DNA of 45,545 bases from Actinomycetota bacterium (GTDB taxonomy: Bacteria; Actinomycetota; Thermoleophilia; Gaiellales; Gaiellaceae): assembly GCA_005884575.1 (NCBI GenBank), contig VAWW01000010.1, forward strand, positions 1 through 45,545, given 5' to 3'. Both the position numbers and the translations under genes were made by a program. Position 1 is the stretch's first letter. The number at the start of each line of letters is the position of its first letter. Positions 7,599 to 15,744 of this stretch are shown one piece after another. The notes below the pieces were generated by a model. It was not told the origin of the DNA. It worked only from the letters and a program-made list of their open reading frames with translations, and searched no databases.

Positions 7599-9058
7599 GC
7601 GTCGACGTAGACCGTGACGACGTCCGTGTAGAACTCGAGCGCGGCGCGTCCCTGCTCGTGCGGGCCGAAGCCGCTGTTCTTGATCCCGCCGAACGGCACG
7701 TGGATGTCGGCGCCGGCGGTCTGCGAGTTGACGTGAATCAGACCGGCCTGCGCCTCGTTCTGGAAGCGCGTTGCGGCGCCGAGTCCCGTCGTGAAGATCG
7801 CCGCGGAGAGCCCGAACTCGACGCCGTTCGCGCGCTCCATCGCCTCGTCCAGCGTGGCGAAGCGGTAGAGCGACGTGACCGGGCCGAAGACCTCCTCGCA
7901 GGAGAGGAACGCGTCGTCGCGCACGTTCTCGAAGACCGTCGGCGCGATCACGTACCCCTCGTCGTCGGCGCGCTCGCCGCCGGCGACGACCTGGCCGCCC
8001 TCGGACCTGCCGCGCTGGATCGCGTCCATGATCTCCTCGAACTGCTTCTCGTTGACGATCGGGCCGACCTCGATCTCGGGATCGCTCGGGTCGCCGACCT
8101 TGCCGCGCTCGATCCGCGCGAGCAGCTTCTCCTTGAACGTCTCGTAGACCTCGTCCTGGACGTAGATGCGGCGCGTCGCCGTGCACTTCTGGCCGGCCGA
8201 CCAGAAGGCGCCCGCGTAGGCCGCCTCGGTCGCGCGGTCGAGATCCGCGTCCGCCATCACGATCAGCGGGTTGTGGCCGCCGAGCTCCAGTTGGACGCGT
8301 TTGCCGAGCTTCGTCGCCTCGTCCCGAACGGAATGACCGGTCGCGACGGAGCCGGTGAACGAGATCGCGCGGACGCGCCTGTCGCGAACGAGCGCCGCGC
8401 CGACGGTCGAGCCGCGGCCGGTCAGCACGTTCAGCACACCCGGGGGAAGCTCGGCCTCCGCGAACGCCTCTGCAATGTGCAGTCCGGTGAGCGGCGCCTC
8501 GTATGCGAGCTTCAGGACGACGGTGTTCCCGTGGATCAGCGCCGGCGCCAGCTTCCACACCGGGATCGCGATCGGGAAGTTCCAGGGCGTGATCAAGGCG
8601 ATGACACCGACCGGCCGGCGGCAGGTCGAGACGTCGGAGCCGGTCGCGGCCTGCTCGAAGCGCTCGCCCACGGGGTAGTACGCCTGGCTCGCGGCGTAGC
8701 GAAGGATCTGCGCCGCGCGCGCAGTCTCCATCCGCGTCTCGCGCAGCGGCTTGCCCATCTCCGCCGTCATGTCGCGGGCGATCTGCTCGGCGCGCGCCTC
8801 GAGCGACGCCGCGGCCGCGCCGAGGTACGCCGCGCGCGTTGCGAGCGGGAGCGCAGCCCACTCGGGGAAGGCCCGCTCCGCGGCGGCGACGGCTGCGTCC
8901 GCATCCGCTTCGGTGGAGGAGGAGAACTCGCCGACGGACTCGGAGGGCCGCATCGGATTCGTCTTCGTGTACGTCTCGCCGGAGGCGGAAGGCACCCACT
9001 CGCCGCCGACGTAGTTCCGGCCGGCGGGGCGTGCGGGGGCGTCAACGAGCTCGGTCAT
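7595..9058 (-). CDS. Aldehyde dehydrogenase, 2-oxoglutarate semialdehyde (2,5-dioxovalerate) type
   Basis: A 487-residue NAD(P)-dependent aldehyde dehydrogenase. The catalytic asparagine is in ITPWNFPIAIP (about residue 160), the general base Glu in QLELGGHNP (about 258) and the nucleophile in GQKCTATRR (Cys about 292). The GQKCTATRR context is common in 2-oxoglutarate semialdehyde dehydrogenases, which complete oxidative pentose and glucarate degradation. The gene just upstream resembles the 2-keto-3-deoxy-acid dehydratase that makes this substrate, supporting the assignment. ATG 9058 is preferred over GTG 9064 because gaggag lies five bases before it. Confidence 0.82.
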   Translation of the reverse strand: MTELVDAPARPAGRNYVGGEWVPSASGETYTKTNPMRPSESVGEFSSSTEADADAAVAAAERAFPEWAALPLATRAAYLGAAAASLEARAEQIARDMTAEMGKPLRETRMETARAAQILRYAASQAYYPVGERFEQAATGSDVSTCRRPVGVIALITPWNFPIAIPVWKLAPALIHGNTVVLKLAYEAPLTGLHIAEAFAEAELPPGVLNVLTGRGSTVGAALVRDRRVRAISFTGSVATGHSVRDEATKLGKRVQLELGGHNPLIVMADADLDRATEAAYAGAFWSAGQKCTATRRIYVQDEVYETFKEKLLARIERGKVGDPSDPEIEVGPIVNEKQFEEIMDAIQRGRSEGGQVVAGGERADDEGYVIAPTVFENVRDDAFLSCEEVFGPVTSLYRFATLDEAMERANGVEFGLSAAIFTTGLGAATRFQNEAQAGLIHVNSQTAGADIHVPFGGIKNSGFGPHEQGRAALEFYTDVVTVYVDA

Positions 9059-9097
9059 GGTCACTCCTCGGTCGCGTCGGGCTCACGGTAGCGTCGA

Positions 9098-9916
9098 TCA
9101 GGCGACGGTGTTCACGAGCGTGCCGATGCCGTCGATCGCGATCTCGACCGTGTGGCCGGGCTGGAGCGTGTAGTCGTCGGGCGGCACGAGACCGGTGCCG
9201 GTCAGGAGCACGGAGCCCGGCGGGATCGGGTTGTCGCGCACGGCCCAGGCGGCGAGCTCCCGCGGCGAGCGCTTCATCCGCGCCGTGGACGTCTCGCCGG
9301 CGAACAGCTCGTCGCCGCCAGCGTCGACAATTCGCATCCGGATCGGAAACGGCGCGTCCCAGTCGTCCGGGACGGCGAGCGCGGGCCCGATCGCGCACGC
9401 GCCCGCGAAGATCTTCGCCTGCGGGATGTAGAGCGGGTTCGCGCCCTCGATGTCGCGGCTCGAGACGTCGTTGCCGATCGTGACCGCCACGGGCTCGCCG
9501 CCGGCGCCGAGCACGAGCGCGAGCTCCGGCTCGGGGACCATCCAGCGGGAGTCGCTCCGGACGCGGATCGCGCCGCCCGGCCCGACCGTCCGCAGCATGT
9601 GCGCGTCCTTCATGAACAGCTCGGGCCGGTCGGCCTCGTAGACGAGGGAGTAGACGTCGCGCGCCTCCGTCTCGGCTTCCTCGAGCCGCGCGTCGCGGCT
9701 TCGCTCGTACGTGACGCCCGCGCACCAGATCTCGGGAGCTCGGATGGGCGGGCAAAGGTGCAGCTGGTCGAGATCCCAATGACCGGTGACCTCGCCCTCG
9801 CCGCGGATCGCCGCGAGCGGATCGTCGTGGTCGAGCAGCGCCACCACGTCCTCGCCCTCGACGCGGCCGACCCGGGTGCCGACGCCGTCGATCTCGGCGC
9901 GCACGAACCGGATCAA
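9098..9916 (-). CDS. FAH-family 2-keto-3-deoxy-aldonate dehydratase (KdaD-like)
   Basis: A 272-residue FAH-fold protein with an N-terminal extension (about 80 residues) before the segment [19 protein letters not shown]. It contains [11 protein letters not shown], an acidic metal-site segment [12 protein letters not shown] and [20 protein letters not shown]. This architecture matches 2-keto-3-deoxy-D-arabinonate/L-arabinonate dehydratases, which make 2-oxoglutarate semialdehyde. The next gene encodes a dehydrogenase for that product. The start is TTG 9916, overlapping the SDR stop (TTGA); GTG six codons later is an alternative. A distinct FAH paralogue occurs at 3858. Confidence 0.75.
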   Translation of the reverse strand: MIRFVRAEIDGVGTRVGRVEGEDVVALLDHDDPLAAIRGEGEVTGHWDLDQLHLCPPIRAPEIWCAGVTYERSRDARLEEAETEARDVYSLVYEADRPELFMKDAHMLRTVGPGGAIRVRSDSRWMVPEPELALVLGAGGEPVAVTIGNDVSSRDIEGANPLYIPQAKIFAGACAIGPALAVPDDWDAPFPIRMRIVDAGGDELFAGETSTARMKRSPRELAAWAVRDNPIPPGSVLLTGTGLVPPDDYTLQPGHTVEIAIDGIGTLVNTVA

Positions 9917-10599
9917 TACGTCGCCCGCCCGCCCGAGATGTCGTACGTCGCGCCCGTCGAGAAGCTCATCTCTTCGCTCGCGAGCCAGCAGATCAGCGCG
10001 GCGACCTCGGCCGGCTCGCCGACGCGGCCGAGCGGGATGCGCGACGTCATGTAGTCGATGTGCTCCTGCGAGATCTGTTCGAGGATCGGCGTGTTGATCA
10101 CCGCCGGCGCGATGCAGTTGACGAGGATCCCCGTCCCGGCGAGGTCCTTGCCGATCGCCTTCGTCAGGCCGATCACAGCGGCCTTCGAGGACGAGTACGC
10201 GGCCGCCATCGGATTGCCTTCCTTGCCGGCGATCGAGGCGACGTTGACAAGGCGTCCGTAGCCGTTCGCCTTCATCTTCGGGATCGCGGCGCGGTTGGCG
10301 TAGAAGACGCCGTTCAGGTTGATCGCATGGACGCGGGCCCACTCCTCGTCGGAGACCTCCTCGGTGTGCAGCGAGTCGCCGCCCACACCGGCCGCGCAGA
10401 CGAGGACGTCCAGCCGCGGCAGCCGTTCGACAGCTGCGTTCAACTGCGCCGAGTCGCGGACGTCGTCGCCGTTCGCGAGGTCGAAGACGTGCACGTCGGC
10501 GCCGCCGGCGCGCAGCCGATCGACGGTCGCCGCGCCGATGCCGCTCGCGCCGCCGGTGACGAGCGCGACCCGGCCCTCGAAGTCGTAGCGGTTGGCCAC
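9913..10599 (-). CDS. SDR family oxidoreductase
   Basis: A 228-residue classical short-chain dehydrogenase. It has the cofactor motif [11 protein letters not shown]-equivalent CAAGVGG, the catalytic Ser in NVASIAGK and YSSSK, ending in GATYDISGG. An acidic residue after strand two ([10 protein letters not shown]) suggests NAD over NADP. It is the first gene of the sugar-acid operon 10599-5841 and may oxidise the sugar or a hydroxy acid. The start is GTG 10599; a TAGAAA box six bases upstream is an imperfect leaderless -10. The divergent diol dehydratase gene starts 27 bases away. Confidence 0.85.
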   Translation of the reverse strand: MANRYDFEGRVALVTGGASGIGAATVDRLRAGGADVHVFDLANGDDVRDSAQLNAAVERLPRLDVLVCAAGVGGDSLHTEEVSDEEWARVHAINLNGVFYANRAAIPKMKANGYGRLVNVASIAGKEGNPMAAAYSSSKAAVIGLTKAIGKDLAGTGILVNCIAPAVINTPILEQISQEHIDYMTSRIPLGRVGEPAEVAALICWLASEEMSFSTGATYDISGGRATY

Positions 10600-10611
10600 A
10601 GGCGTTTTCTA

Positions 10612-10628
10612 TACGGTTTTCGGACATG
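10612..10628 (+). promoter_or_regulatory. Probable -10 of the diol dehydratase operon
   Basis: TACGGT (10612-10617) lies eight bases before ATG 10626, giving at most a one- to two-base leader. The SDR/diol dehydratase intergenic space is only 26 bases, so the two divergent promoters overlap. There is no room for a cobalamin riboswitch. Confidence 0.4.
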
Positions 10629-11027
10629 GGCTTCGACCCAACCGGCGACTATCCGCTCGGAGCCAGGCGGCCCGACCTCGTGCGGACGCCAGGCGGCCTC
10701 CAACTCCGGGAACTGGCCCTCGACAGCGCGCGGATCGATGCCGCCGAGCTGCGCGCGACGCCCGAGACGCTTCGGCTGCAGGCCGAGGTCGCCCGCGCGG
10801 CGGGCCGCGTCCAGCTGGCCGACAACCTGCTCCGCGCGGCGGAACTCGCGCCGCTGCCGGACGAAACGATCCTGGAGATCTACACGGCCCTGCGGCCGCG
10901 CCGGTCGACGGCGGCGGAGCTGGAGGCGTGGGCGGACCAGCTCGAGCGCTGGAACGCGCCGGCGACCGCCGCCTTCGTCCGCGGGGCGGTGGGGGTCTAC
11001 GCCGAGCGGGGACTCCTTGCCGTCTGA
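10626..11027 (+). CDS. pduE: B12-dependent diol/glycerol dehydratase, small subunit
   Basis: A 133-residue protein that matches the gamma subunit of propanediol/glycerol dehydratase along its length: [17 protein letters not shown] at the N-terminus, [20 protein letters not shown] in the middle, [24 protein letters not shown] and the [15 protein letters not shown] tail. The holoenzyme is an (abc)2 complex converting 1,2-diols or glycerol to aldehydes by adenosylcobalamin radical chemistry. The small subunit gene comes first here, whereas the usual order is large, medium, small. Its stop overlaps the start region of the fused large-medium gene by 11 bases. Confidence 0.9.
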   Translation: MGFDPTGDYPLGARRPDLVRTPGGLQLRELALDSARIDAAELRATPETLRLQAEVARAAGRVQLADNLLRAAELAPLPDETILEIYTALRPRRSTAAELEAWADQLERWNAPATAAFVRGAVGVYAERGLLAV

Positions 11028-13263
11028 GGAACGCTCCGCCCGGTTCGTCAGCCGGGAGCAGCGCGAGCTGCGGCGCGAACTGCTCATCGAACCGCTCGCC
11101 GAGCTCGGACTCGTCGCCATGGACGGGCCCGCCGACCCGCAGCCCTCGCTCGTCGTCGAGAAAGGCCGGGTCATCGAGCTCGACGGCCGCCGCGAGGACG
11201 AATGGGACGCGCTCGACCACTTCGTCGTCCGTTACGGACTCGATCTCGACGTCGCTCGGGAGGCCGCGGCCCTCGACGACGCGGAGATCGCGCGGCGCCT
11301 CGTCGACGTCGACGTCCCGCGCGCCGAGCTCGTCCGGCTCTCGCGCGGCCTGACCCCCGCGCGCCTCGCGCGCGTGATCTCGATGCTCGATCCCGTGGAG
11401 CTGATGTTCGCGCTCAAGAAGCTCCGAGCACGGCGCGCGCCGGCGAATCAGGCGCACGTCACGAACCTGAAGGAGAATCCGGCGCTGCTCGCCGCCGACG
11501 CAGCCGAAGCCGCCGCGCGCGGGTTCGCCGAGGTCGAGACGACCGTCGGCGTCTCGCGCTACGCGCCGCTGAACGCGATCGCGATCCTCGTCGGCTCGCA
11601 GACCGGGCGGCCGGGCGTGCTGACGCAGTGCGCGGTCGAGGAGCGGCTGAATCTCCGGCTCGCGATCCAGGGGCTCGTCACGTATGCGGAGACGCTCTCG
11701 GTCTACGGGACCGAGCCGGTGTTCGTCGACGGCGACGACACGCCCTGGTCGAAGGCGTTTCTCGCCTCGGCGTACGCCTCGCGCGGGATCAAGGTCCGCT
11801 TCACCTCCGGCGGCGGCTCCGAAGCCCTGATGGGCGAGTCGCAAGGCAAATCGATGCTCTATCTCGAGGCGCGGTGCCTCTCGCTCGTGCGCGCCGCGGG
11901 CTCGCAGGGCGTCCAGAACGGCTCGATCTCGTGCGTCGCGCTCGTGCTCGCCGTGCCCGGAGGCACGCGCGAGGTGCTGGCCGAGAACGTCCTCGCGGCG
12001 TGGCTCGGCCTCGAGGTCGCCTCGGGCAACGACGCCATCGCGAGCCATTCCGCGATCCGGAAGACCGCGAAGCTGATGGGCCAGTTCCTGCCCGGGACCG
12101 ACTTCGTGACGAGCGGTTACTCGTCGATGCCCCGCTACGACAACATGTTCGGCGGCGGCAACTACGACGCCGACGACCTCGACGAGTGGCTGACGATTCA
12201 GCGCGACTGGCAGGTCGACGCGGGCATCGAGCCGGTCGGCGAGGAGGACGCGCTCGCGGTCCGCGAGCGGGCCGCCCGCGCGGTCCAGGCCGTCTTCGAC
12301 GCGTTCGGCTTCCCGCCGATCACCGAGAACGAGGTGCGGCTCGCGACGACATGCCTCGACTCGCGTGATCTGCCGGACCGCGACCGCGCCGCAGACGTTC
12401 TCGCAGGCGACCGCGTGCTCGCCGAGCGGATCAGCGGGCTCGACGTCGCGCGCGCGCTCGAGGAGCGGGGCTTCCCGGAGACGGCGGCCGCGATCTTCGA
12501 GATGCAGCGTCAGCGGGTCGCCGCGGACTACCTGCAGACCTCGGCGATCATCGCGCCGGACGGCACCGTCGTCTCGGCCGTGAACGACGAGAACCGCTAC
12601 AGCGGCCCGGGCACGGGCTACCGCCTCGAGGGCGAGCGCTGGCAGCGCCTCCAGCAGCTTCCGCACTCGATCGACGCACGCGTGCTCGGCGGCGCGGAGG
12701 GCATCCAGAACGCGGTCGAAGAGCTTCATGTTGCCAGTGTAGGCGACAGATCGGACGAGGTCGTGATCGCGGTCGGTCCGGCGTTCGGCGGGGCACTTGC
12801 GGAGACGATCAACGGGCTCTCGCACCGCGACGTGCTCGCCGAGCTCGTCGCCGGCGTGCGTGAGGGCGGTGCAGAGCCGCGCCTCGTCAAGATCCGTCGC
12901 AGCTCGGACGTCGCCTTCATCGGCCACGACGGCGCGCGTCTCAGCGGCTCGCGCATCGCGGTCGGGCTCCAGTCGAAGGGGACGACGCTCATCCACCGCG
13001 CCGATCTCGAGCCGCTCGACTGCCTAGAGCTCTTCGGGATGGCGCCGTCGCTGACGCTCCAGTCGTATCGCCAGATCGGCCGCAACGCCGCCGGCTACGC
13101 GCTCGGGCACCCGGTGGCGCCGGTGCCGACGGTGCTGGACAACTATGCGCGTGCGAAGCTGATCGTCCGGACGACTCTGCTACACGCGCGCGAGACTGCG
13201 GAGATCGACCGGCTGGCGCCGCCCGTCGAGCTGCGGCTGGCGGGCGTGCCCACGGCCGTCTGA
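11017..13263 (+). CDS. B12-dependent diol/glycerol dehydratase, fused large and medium subunits
   Basis: About 748 residues. Residues 1 to about 555 are the catalytic TIM-barrel subunit (PduC/DhaB1-like), with landmarks RARRAPANQAHVTN, YAPLNAIAILVGSQTGRPGV, DDTPWSKAFLASAYASRG, FTSGGGSEALMG and PGTDFVTSGYSSMPRYDNMF. From about residue 568 the sequence is the medium subunit (PduD-like): DEVVIAVGPAFGGAL, SSDVAFIGHDG, LSGSRIAVGLQSKGTT and LTLQSYRQIGRNAA. The two are joined in one frame without a stop. The PduD N-terminal microcompartment-targeting extension is absent, and no shell or reactivase genes are in the window. The start is uncertain: TTG 11017 fits homology; ATG 11119 would cut conserved residues. 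Confidence 0.9.
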   Translation: MPSEERSARFVSREQRELRRELLIEPLAELGLVAMDGPADPQPSLVVEKGRVIELDGRREDEWDALDHFVVRYGLDLDVAREAAALDDAEIARRLVDVDVPRAELVRLSRGLTPARLARVISMLDPVELMFALKKLRARRAPANQAHVTNLKENPALLAADAAEAAARGFAEVETTVGVSRYAPLNAIAILVGSQTGRPGVLTQCAVEERLNLRLAIQGLVTYAETLSVYGTEPVFVDGDDTPWSKAFLASAYASRGIKVRFTSGGGSEALMGESQGKSMLYLEARCLSLVRAAGSQGVQNGSISCVALVLAVPGGTREVLAENVLAAWLGLEVASGNDAIASHSAIRKTAKLMGQFLPGTDFVTSGYSSMPRYDNMFGGGNYDADDLDEWLTIQRDWQVDAGIEPVGEEDALAVRERAARAVQAVFDAFGFPPITENEVRLATTCLDSRDLPDRDRAADVLAGDRVLAERISGLDVARALEERGFPETAAAIFEMQRQRVAADYLQTSAIIAPDGTVVSAVNDENRYSGPGTGYRLEGERWQRLQQLPHSIDARVLGGAEGIQNAVEELHVASVGDRSDEVVIAVGPAFGGALAETINGLSHRDVLAELVAGVREGGAEPRLVKIRRSSDVAFIGHDGARLSGSRIAVGLQSKGTTLIHRADLEPLDCLELFGMAPSLTLQSYRQIGRNAAGYALGHPVAPVPTVLDNYARAKLIVRTTLLHARETAEIDRLAPPVELRLAGVPTAV

Positions 13264-13266
13264 ACC

Positions 13267-14014
13267 GTGCGCAACCTGCGCATGGCGGAGCGGATCGAGC
13301 GCACGCCGGTCGACGGCGCCGTTCGCTTCGTCCTGGCAGGCGACTCGGGAGCCTGGGCGGACCCGACCGCCGACGGCATCTTCAGCGAGCTGCTGCGCCA
13401 GGTCGCCGAACTCGATCCTCCGCCCGCGTTCTTCGCGAACCTCGGCGACTTCGCCGGCCCCGGGACGCCCGAGCGTCACGAGCACTACCTCGGGCTCGTC
13501 GCCGGACTGCCGATACCCGACCTCTGCGTCGTGGGCAACCACGATCTCGACGATCCGGCCGGACTGGAGACGTTCGAGCGCATCCACGGCCCGGTGACTT
13601 CGAGTTCGCCTGCGGCGGGACTCGCTTCGTCGCGATCCGGGCGACGCCCGGCGAGGTCGGAACGATGGACATCGAGCCGCCGGTCGAGGGCCCCGCGACG
13701 AGGATCTCGCATTCCTCGACGAGGCCCTCCGCGAGGCGGACGAGCCGAACCGCGTCGTCCTGATGCACGCGCCGCCGCACGCGGACGGCCGCTTCGACGT
13801 GCATCCGGACTGGGGCTTCACCGAGCGCGAGCCCGAGTTTCTCGTCTGCACTGCCGGGCCCGGCCATCCGGAGGACCGGGGCGCACTGTTCCACGCCGTG
13901 GAGCTGGACATTTCCGCGGCCGGCGCGATCTCGGGACGGGTGATCCAGGCGTTCGACCGGACGGGCACGAGCTCGCGCCGGTTCGCCCTTGCGCAGGCAC
14001 CCTCCGAGACGTAA
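13267..14014 (+). pseudogene. Metallophosphoesterase with two frameshifts
   Basis: The first part (GTG 13267 or ATG 13282) reads VRFVLAGDSGAW, NLGDFAGPG and VGNHDLDDP, the D-x-x, GDxx and GNHD motifs of calcineurin-like phosphoesterases. Homology jumps frame near 13596 (to FEFACGGTRFVAIRATPG) and again near 13691-13695, a C-rich run (to DEDLAFLDEALREADEPNRVVLMHAPPH), ending at TAA 14014. Both changes equal one missing base. The gene is either recently inactivated or carries two sequencing errors. It starts three bases after the diol dehydratase stop, so it was probably co-transcribed. Confidence 0.72.
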
Positions 14015-14027
14015 GAGTGTCGCCTTC

Positions 14028-14243
14028 GTGGAGTGGACGACGCCGCAGCGGCACCTCCAGGGCCCGGCCGAGAGCGAGCGCCTCGCGCTCGGATCGCTGT
14101 CCGACGAAGAGCTCGAGGCGGAGCTGACGATCGCCGCGCTCGCCGGCGGCAGCTTCGAGCGCGGGAGGTACGACCGCCTCCTGCGTGAGCGCCGGCGCCG
14201 TGCATTCCTCGCGCGGACGCTGCCCGGCCTCTTCCGCGGCTAG
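14028..14243 (+). CDS. Small hypothetical protein
   Basis: About 71 residues from GTG 14028 (an in-frame TTG at 13989 would overlap the preceding gene). I do not recognise a family. It has an acidic helical middle (SLSDEELEAELTIAALAGG) and a strongly basic arginine-rich helix (RYDRLLRERRRRAFLARTL). It lies between the broken phosphatase gene and a lysine-rich microprotein gene on the same strand. Coding support is moderate: it fills the gap neatly and its composition is protein-like. Confidence 0.5.
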   Translation: MEWTTPQRHLQGPAESERLALGSLSDEELEAELTIAALAGGSFERGRYDRLLRERRRRAFLARTLPGLFRG

Positions 14244-14255
14244 GCTCTGACCATG
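14241..14255 (+). promoter_or_regulatory. Leaderless promoter of the lysine-rich microprotein
   Basis: TAGGCT (14241-14246), six bases, ATG (14253). TAGGCT includes the TAG stop of the preceding small ORF. Confidence 0.55.
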
Positions 14256-14366
14256 AAGGGTGCCGACAAACCCAAGAAGCTGGCGAAGAAGAAGGCGCAG
14301 AAGACGCTCAAGGAACGGCGTGCCGAGAAGCGGGCCGGGACGTCGCGCGCCGAGCCGCTTCGCTGA
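14253..14366 (+). CDS. Lysine-rich 37-residue protein
   Basis: A 37-residue ORF (MKGADKPKKLAKKKAQKTL, then KERRAEKRAGTSRAEPLR) below usual gene-calling limits. It is nearly all Lys, Arg, Ala and Glu, predicted as one basic helix or disordered, and may bind nucleic acid. I believe similar tiny lysine-rich proteins starting MKG-x-DKPKK occur in other actinobacteria, but this is from memory. A TAGGCT box exactly six bases before the ATG supports expression as a leaderless message. Confidence 0.6.
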   Translation: MKGADKPKKLAKKKAQKTLKERRAEKRAGTSRAEPLR

Positions 14367-14412
14367 TTCCGGGAACCGCTCCGCTCGCTCCCGTGTAGGA
14401 CCAGCCGCAGGC

Positions 14413-15363
14413 ATGCGTGTGGCCGCTGCATCCGTCGCTCTCGCCCTCGGCGTCTCGGGCGCGACGGCTGCCAGGCGGGCCACAGAGCCCGCGCCGATGC
14501 GAGGTGCGCCTCTCAGCGGCAAGACGAACCTGCAGGTGCTCGTCGGCGACGCGCCGCCGTTCGTGCTCGATGTCGACAGCGGCAGGACGAGCTCGATTCG
14601 CTCGACACCGGACATGCGGCACGGCCTCGTTGGCGTTCGTGACCTCGGAGGCGACGGCGCCGTCATCGCGACCGGCGGCTTCAACCGCAAGATCTACATC
14701 CTGCGCGGAGCGAAGGCGCGGCCGCTCCTCCTCGGCGTCGCGCGCGCTTTCGCCGAGAGCGATGACGGGCAGTCGCTCTGGATCAACAGTGCCGTCACGA
14801 GCTCTAGCTGCGTCCTGCGCCAGGTCGGTCTCGACGGTCACCAGATCGGGGAGGAGCGTCCGCTCGCGTGCTCGGCGCAGATCGGGCCGGGAGGCGTGAC
14901 GCCGCGACCCGGTGTCCTTGCCGCCGCGGGTGACAAGCTCGTCCTCGCCGGGCCCGACAAGAGCTTCACGTTGCTCGACTCCGCAACCGGCGCCCAGCGC
15001 CTCTACCCATGGCCGAGCAGGCTCTACGGCCTCGACGAGCCGAAAGTCGACAAGCAACGACGCTTCGTCGCGCTGGCCTTCGCCGATCCCGCCTGGGCCG
15101 GAGGCCCGGATCAAGCGACGGACGTGTGGACGCTCGACACGCAGACGGGCACGCTCGCGCAGGTGCCCGGAATGCCTGCCCTCGTCGACCTCAAGTTCAC
15201 GAGCATGGAGTGGACACGCGATGGGCGGCTCGTCTGGCTCGCCCAGCGAAACGAGAAGACGCTCGTCGCCGTCTGGCGACCGGGGGAGCCGCGGCTGCAG
15301 GTGAGACGCGTGCGGATCCCCGAGCGCTCGAGCGGGACCGACGCCTTCGCGATCCTTCCCTAG
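14413..15363 (+). CDS. Secreted hypothetical protein, possibly beta-propeller
   Basis: 316 residues starting with a short hydrophobic signal peptide (VAAASVALALGVSGATA, likely cleavage after ATA). The mature part has repeated short strand-turn units: FVLDVDSGRTSSIR, VIATGGFNRKIYILRG, KLVLAGPDKSFTLLDSATG, ATDVWTLDTQTGTLAQVPG and RLVWLAQRNEKTLVAVW. This looks like a WD40/YVTN-type propeller, but no named family is recognised. It is presumably extracytoplasmic. The stop codon shares the palindrome CTAG with the stop of the convergent tautomerase gene. Confidence 0.6.
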   Translation: MRVAAASVALALGVSGATAARRATEPAPMRGAPLSGKTNLQVLVGDAPPFVLDVDSGRTSSIRSTPDMRHGLVGVRDLGGDGAVIATGGFNRKIYILRGAKARPLLLGVARAFAESDDGQSLWINSAVTSSSCVLRQVGLDGHQIGEERPLACSAQIGPGGVTPRPGVLAAAGDKLVLAGPDKSFTLLDSATGAQRLYPWPSRLYGLDEPKVDKQRRFVALAFADPAWAGGPDQATDVWTLDTQTGTLAQVPGMPALVDLKFTSMEWTRDGRLVWLAQRNEKTLVAVWRPGEPRLQVRRVRIPERSSGTDAFAILP

Positions 15364-15542
15364 CCCTGCGGCTCGCCGCCCACGCCCCAGTTTTTCGGGG
15401 AGACGCCTTCGACGAGAACCTGGATGTGCTCCTTCGCAGCGCCCGACGATTCTGCGAGTGCGTTCGTCATCGCCTCGATGATCTTCGGCACCGAATCCTC
15501 GGTCACACGCTTGTCGTAGAGCTTCACCTCGACTATCGGCAC
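15360..15542 (-). CDS. 4-oxalocrotonate tautomerase-like protein (first of two)
   Basis: 60 residues with the initiator Met, starting GTG-CCG, so processing would expose Pro1, the catalytic base of the 4-OT superfamily. After PIVEVKLYDKR it keeps Arg11. The position of Arg39 in the Pseudomonas enzyme appears to be Gln, and the Phe50 region is NWGVGG. The change at 39 argues against classical 4-OT substrates. An aaggagg RBS eight bases upstream inside the end of the neighbouring gene confirms the GTG. It is the last gene of the Mo-hydroxylase operon and follows a second, different tautomerase, suggesting a hetero-oligomer. Confidence 0.82.
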   Translation of the reverse strand: MPIVEVKLYDKRVTEDSVPKIIEAMTNALAESSGAAKEHIQVLVEGVSPKNWGVGGEPQG

Positions 15543-15546
15543 GGCA

Positions 15547-15744
15547 CTAGCCTCCTTCGTCCCAGGGCTTGGCGTTGCGACCCCACCGGTGCGCATCGTG
15601 GCCCTCGACGATCACCCACGTGTGCTCCTTCAGGTCGGGCGCCTCGAGCACCTCGAGCAGGGTCTCGGTCATCCGGGCGATGATCTTCTCTTCGAGCTCT
15701 GGGTTCAACCGCCGCTCGAACAGCTCGACGCGGACGAGCGGCAT
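15547..15744 (-). CDS. 4-oxalocrotonate tautomerase-like protein (second of two)
   Basis: 65 residues starting MPLVRVELFERR, so Pro1 and Arg11 are retained. The region aligned with Arg39 is HTWVIVE (Trp) and the C-terminus RWGRNAKPW diverges from the GIGG loop of 4-OT. It is only distantly similar to its neighbour at 15360. Adjacent unequal small tautomerases are known to form heterohexamers, as in trans-3-chloroacrylic acid dehalogenase. The ATG shares a base with the cupin stop (TGATG). Confidence 0.8.
   Translation of the reverse strand: MPLVRVELFERRLNPELEEKIIARMTETLLEVLEAPDLKEHTWVIVEGHDAHRWGRNAKPWDEGG

Noticed and set aside
6783..8999. 738-residue apparent fusion on the minus strand
   Set aside because: The first ~465 residues are an out-of-frame shadow of the aldehyde dehydrogenase; the hydrolase begins at TTG 7598.
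10600..10625. Cobalamin riboswitch before the B12-dependent dehydratase
   Set aside because: Only 26 bases separate the divergent genes, too short for a riboswitch.
10060..13263. 1067-residue reading frame containing the diol dehydratase
   Set aside because: The part before about 11017 is antisense to the SDR gene or out of frame with the small subunit; homology to PduC starts near 11030.
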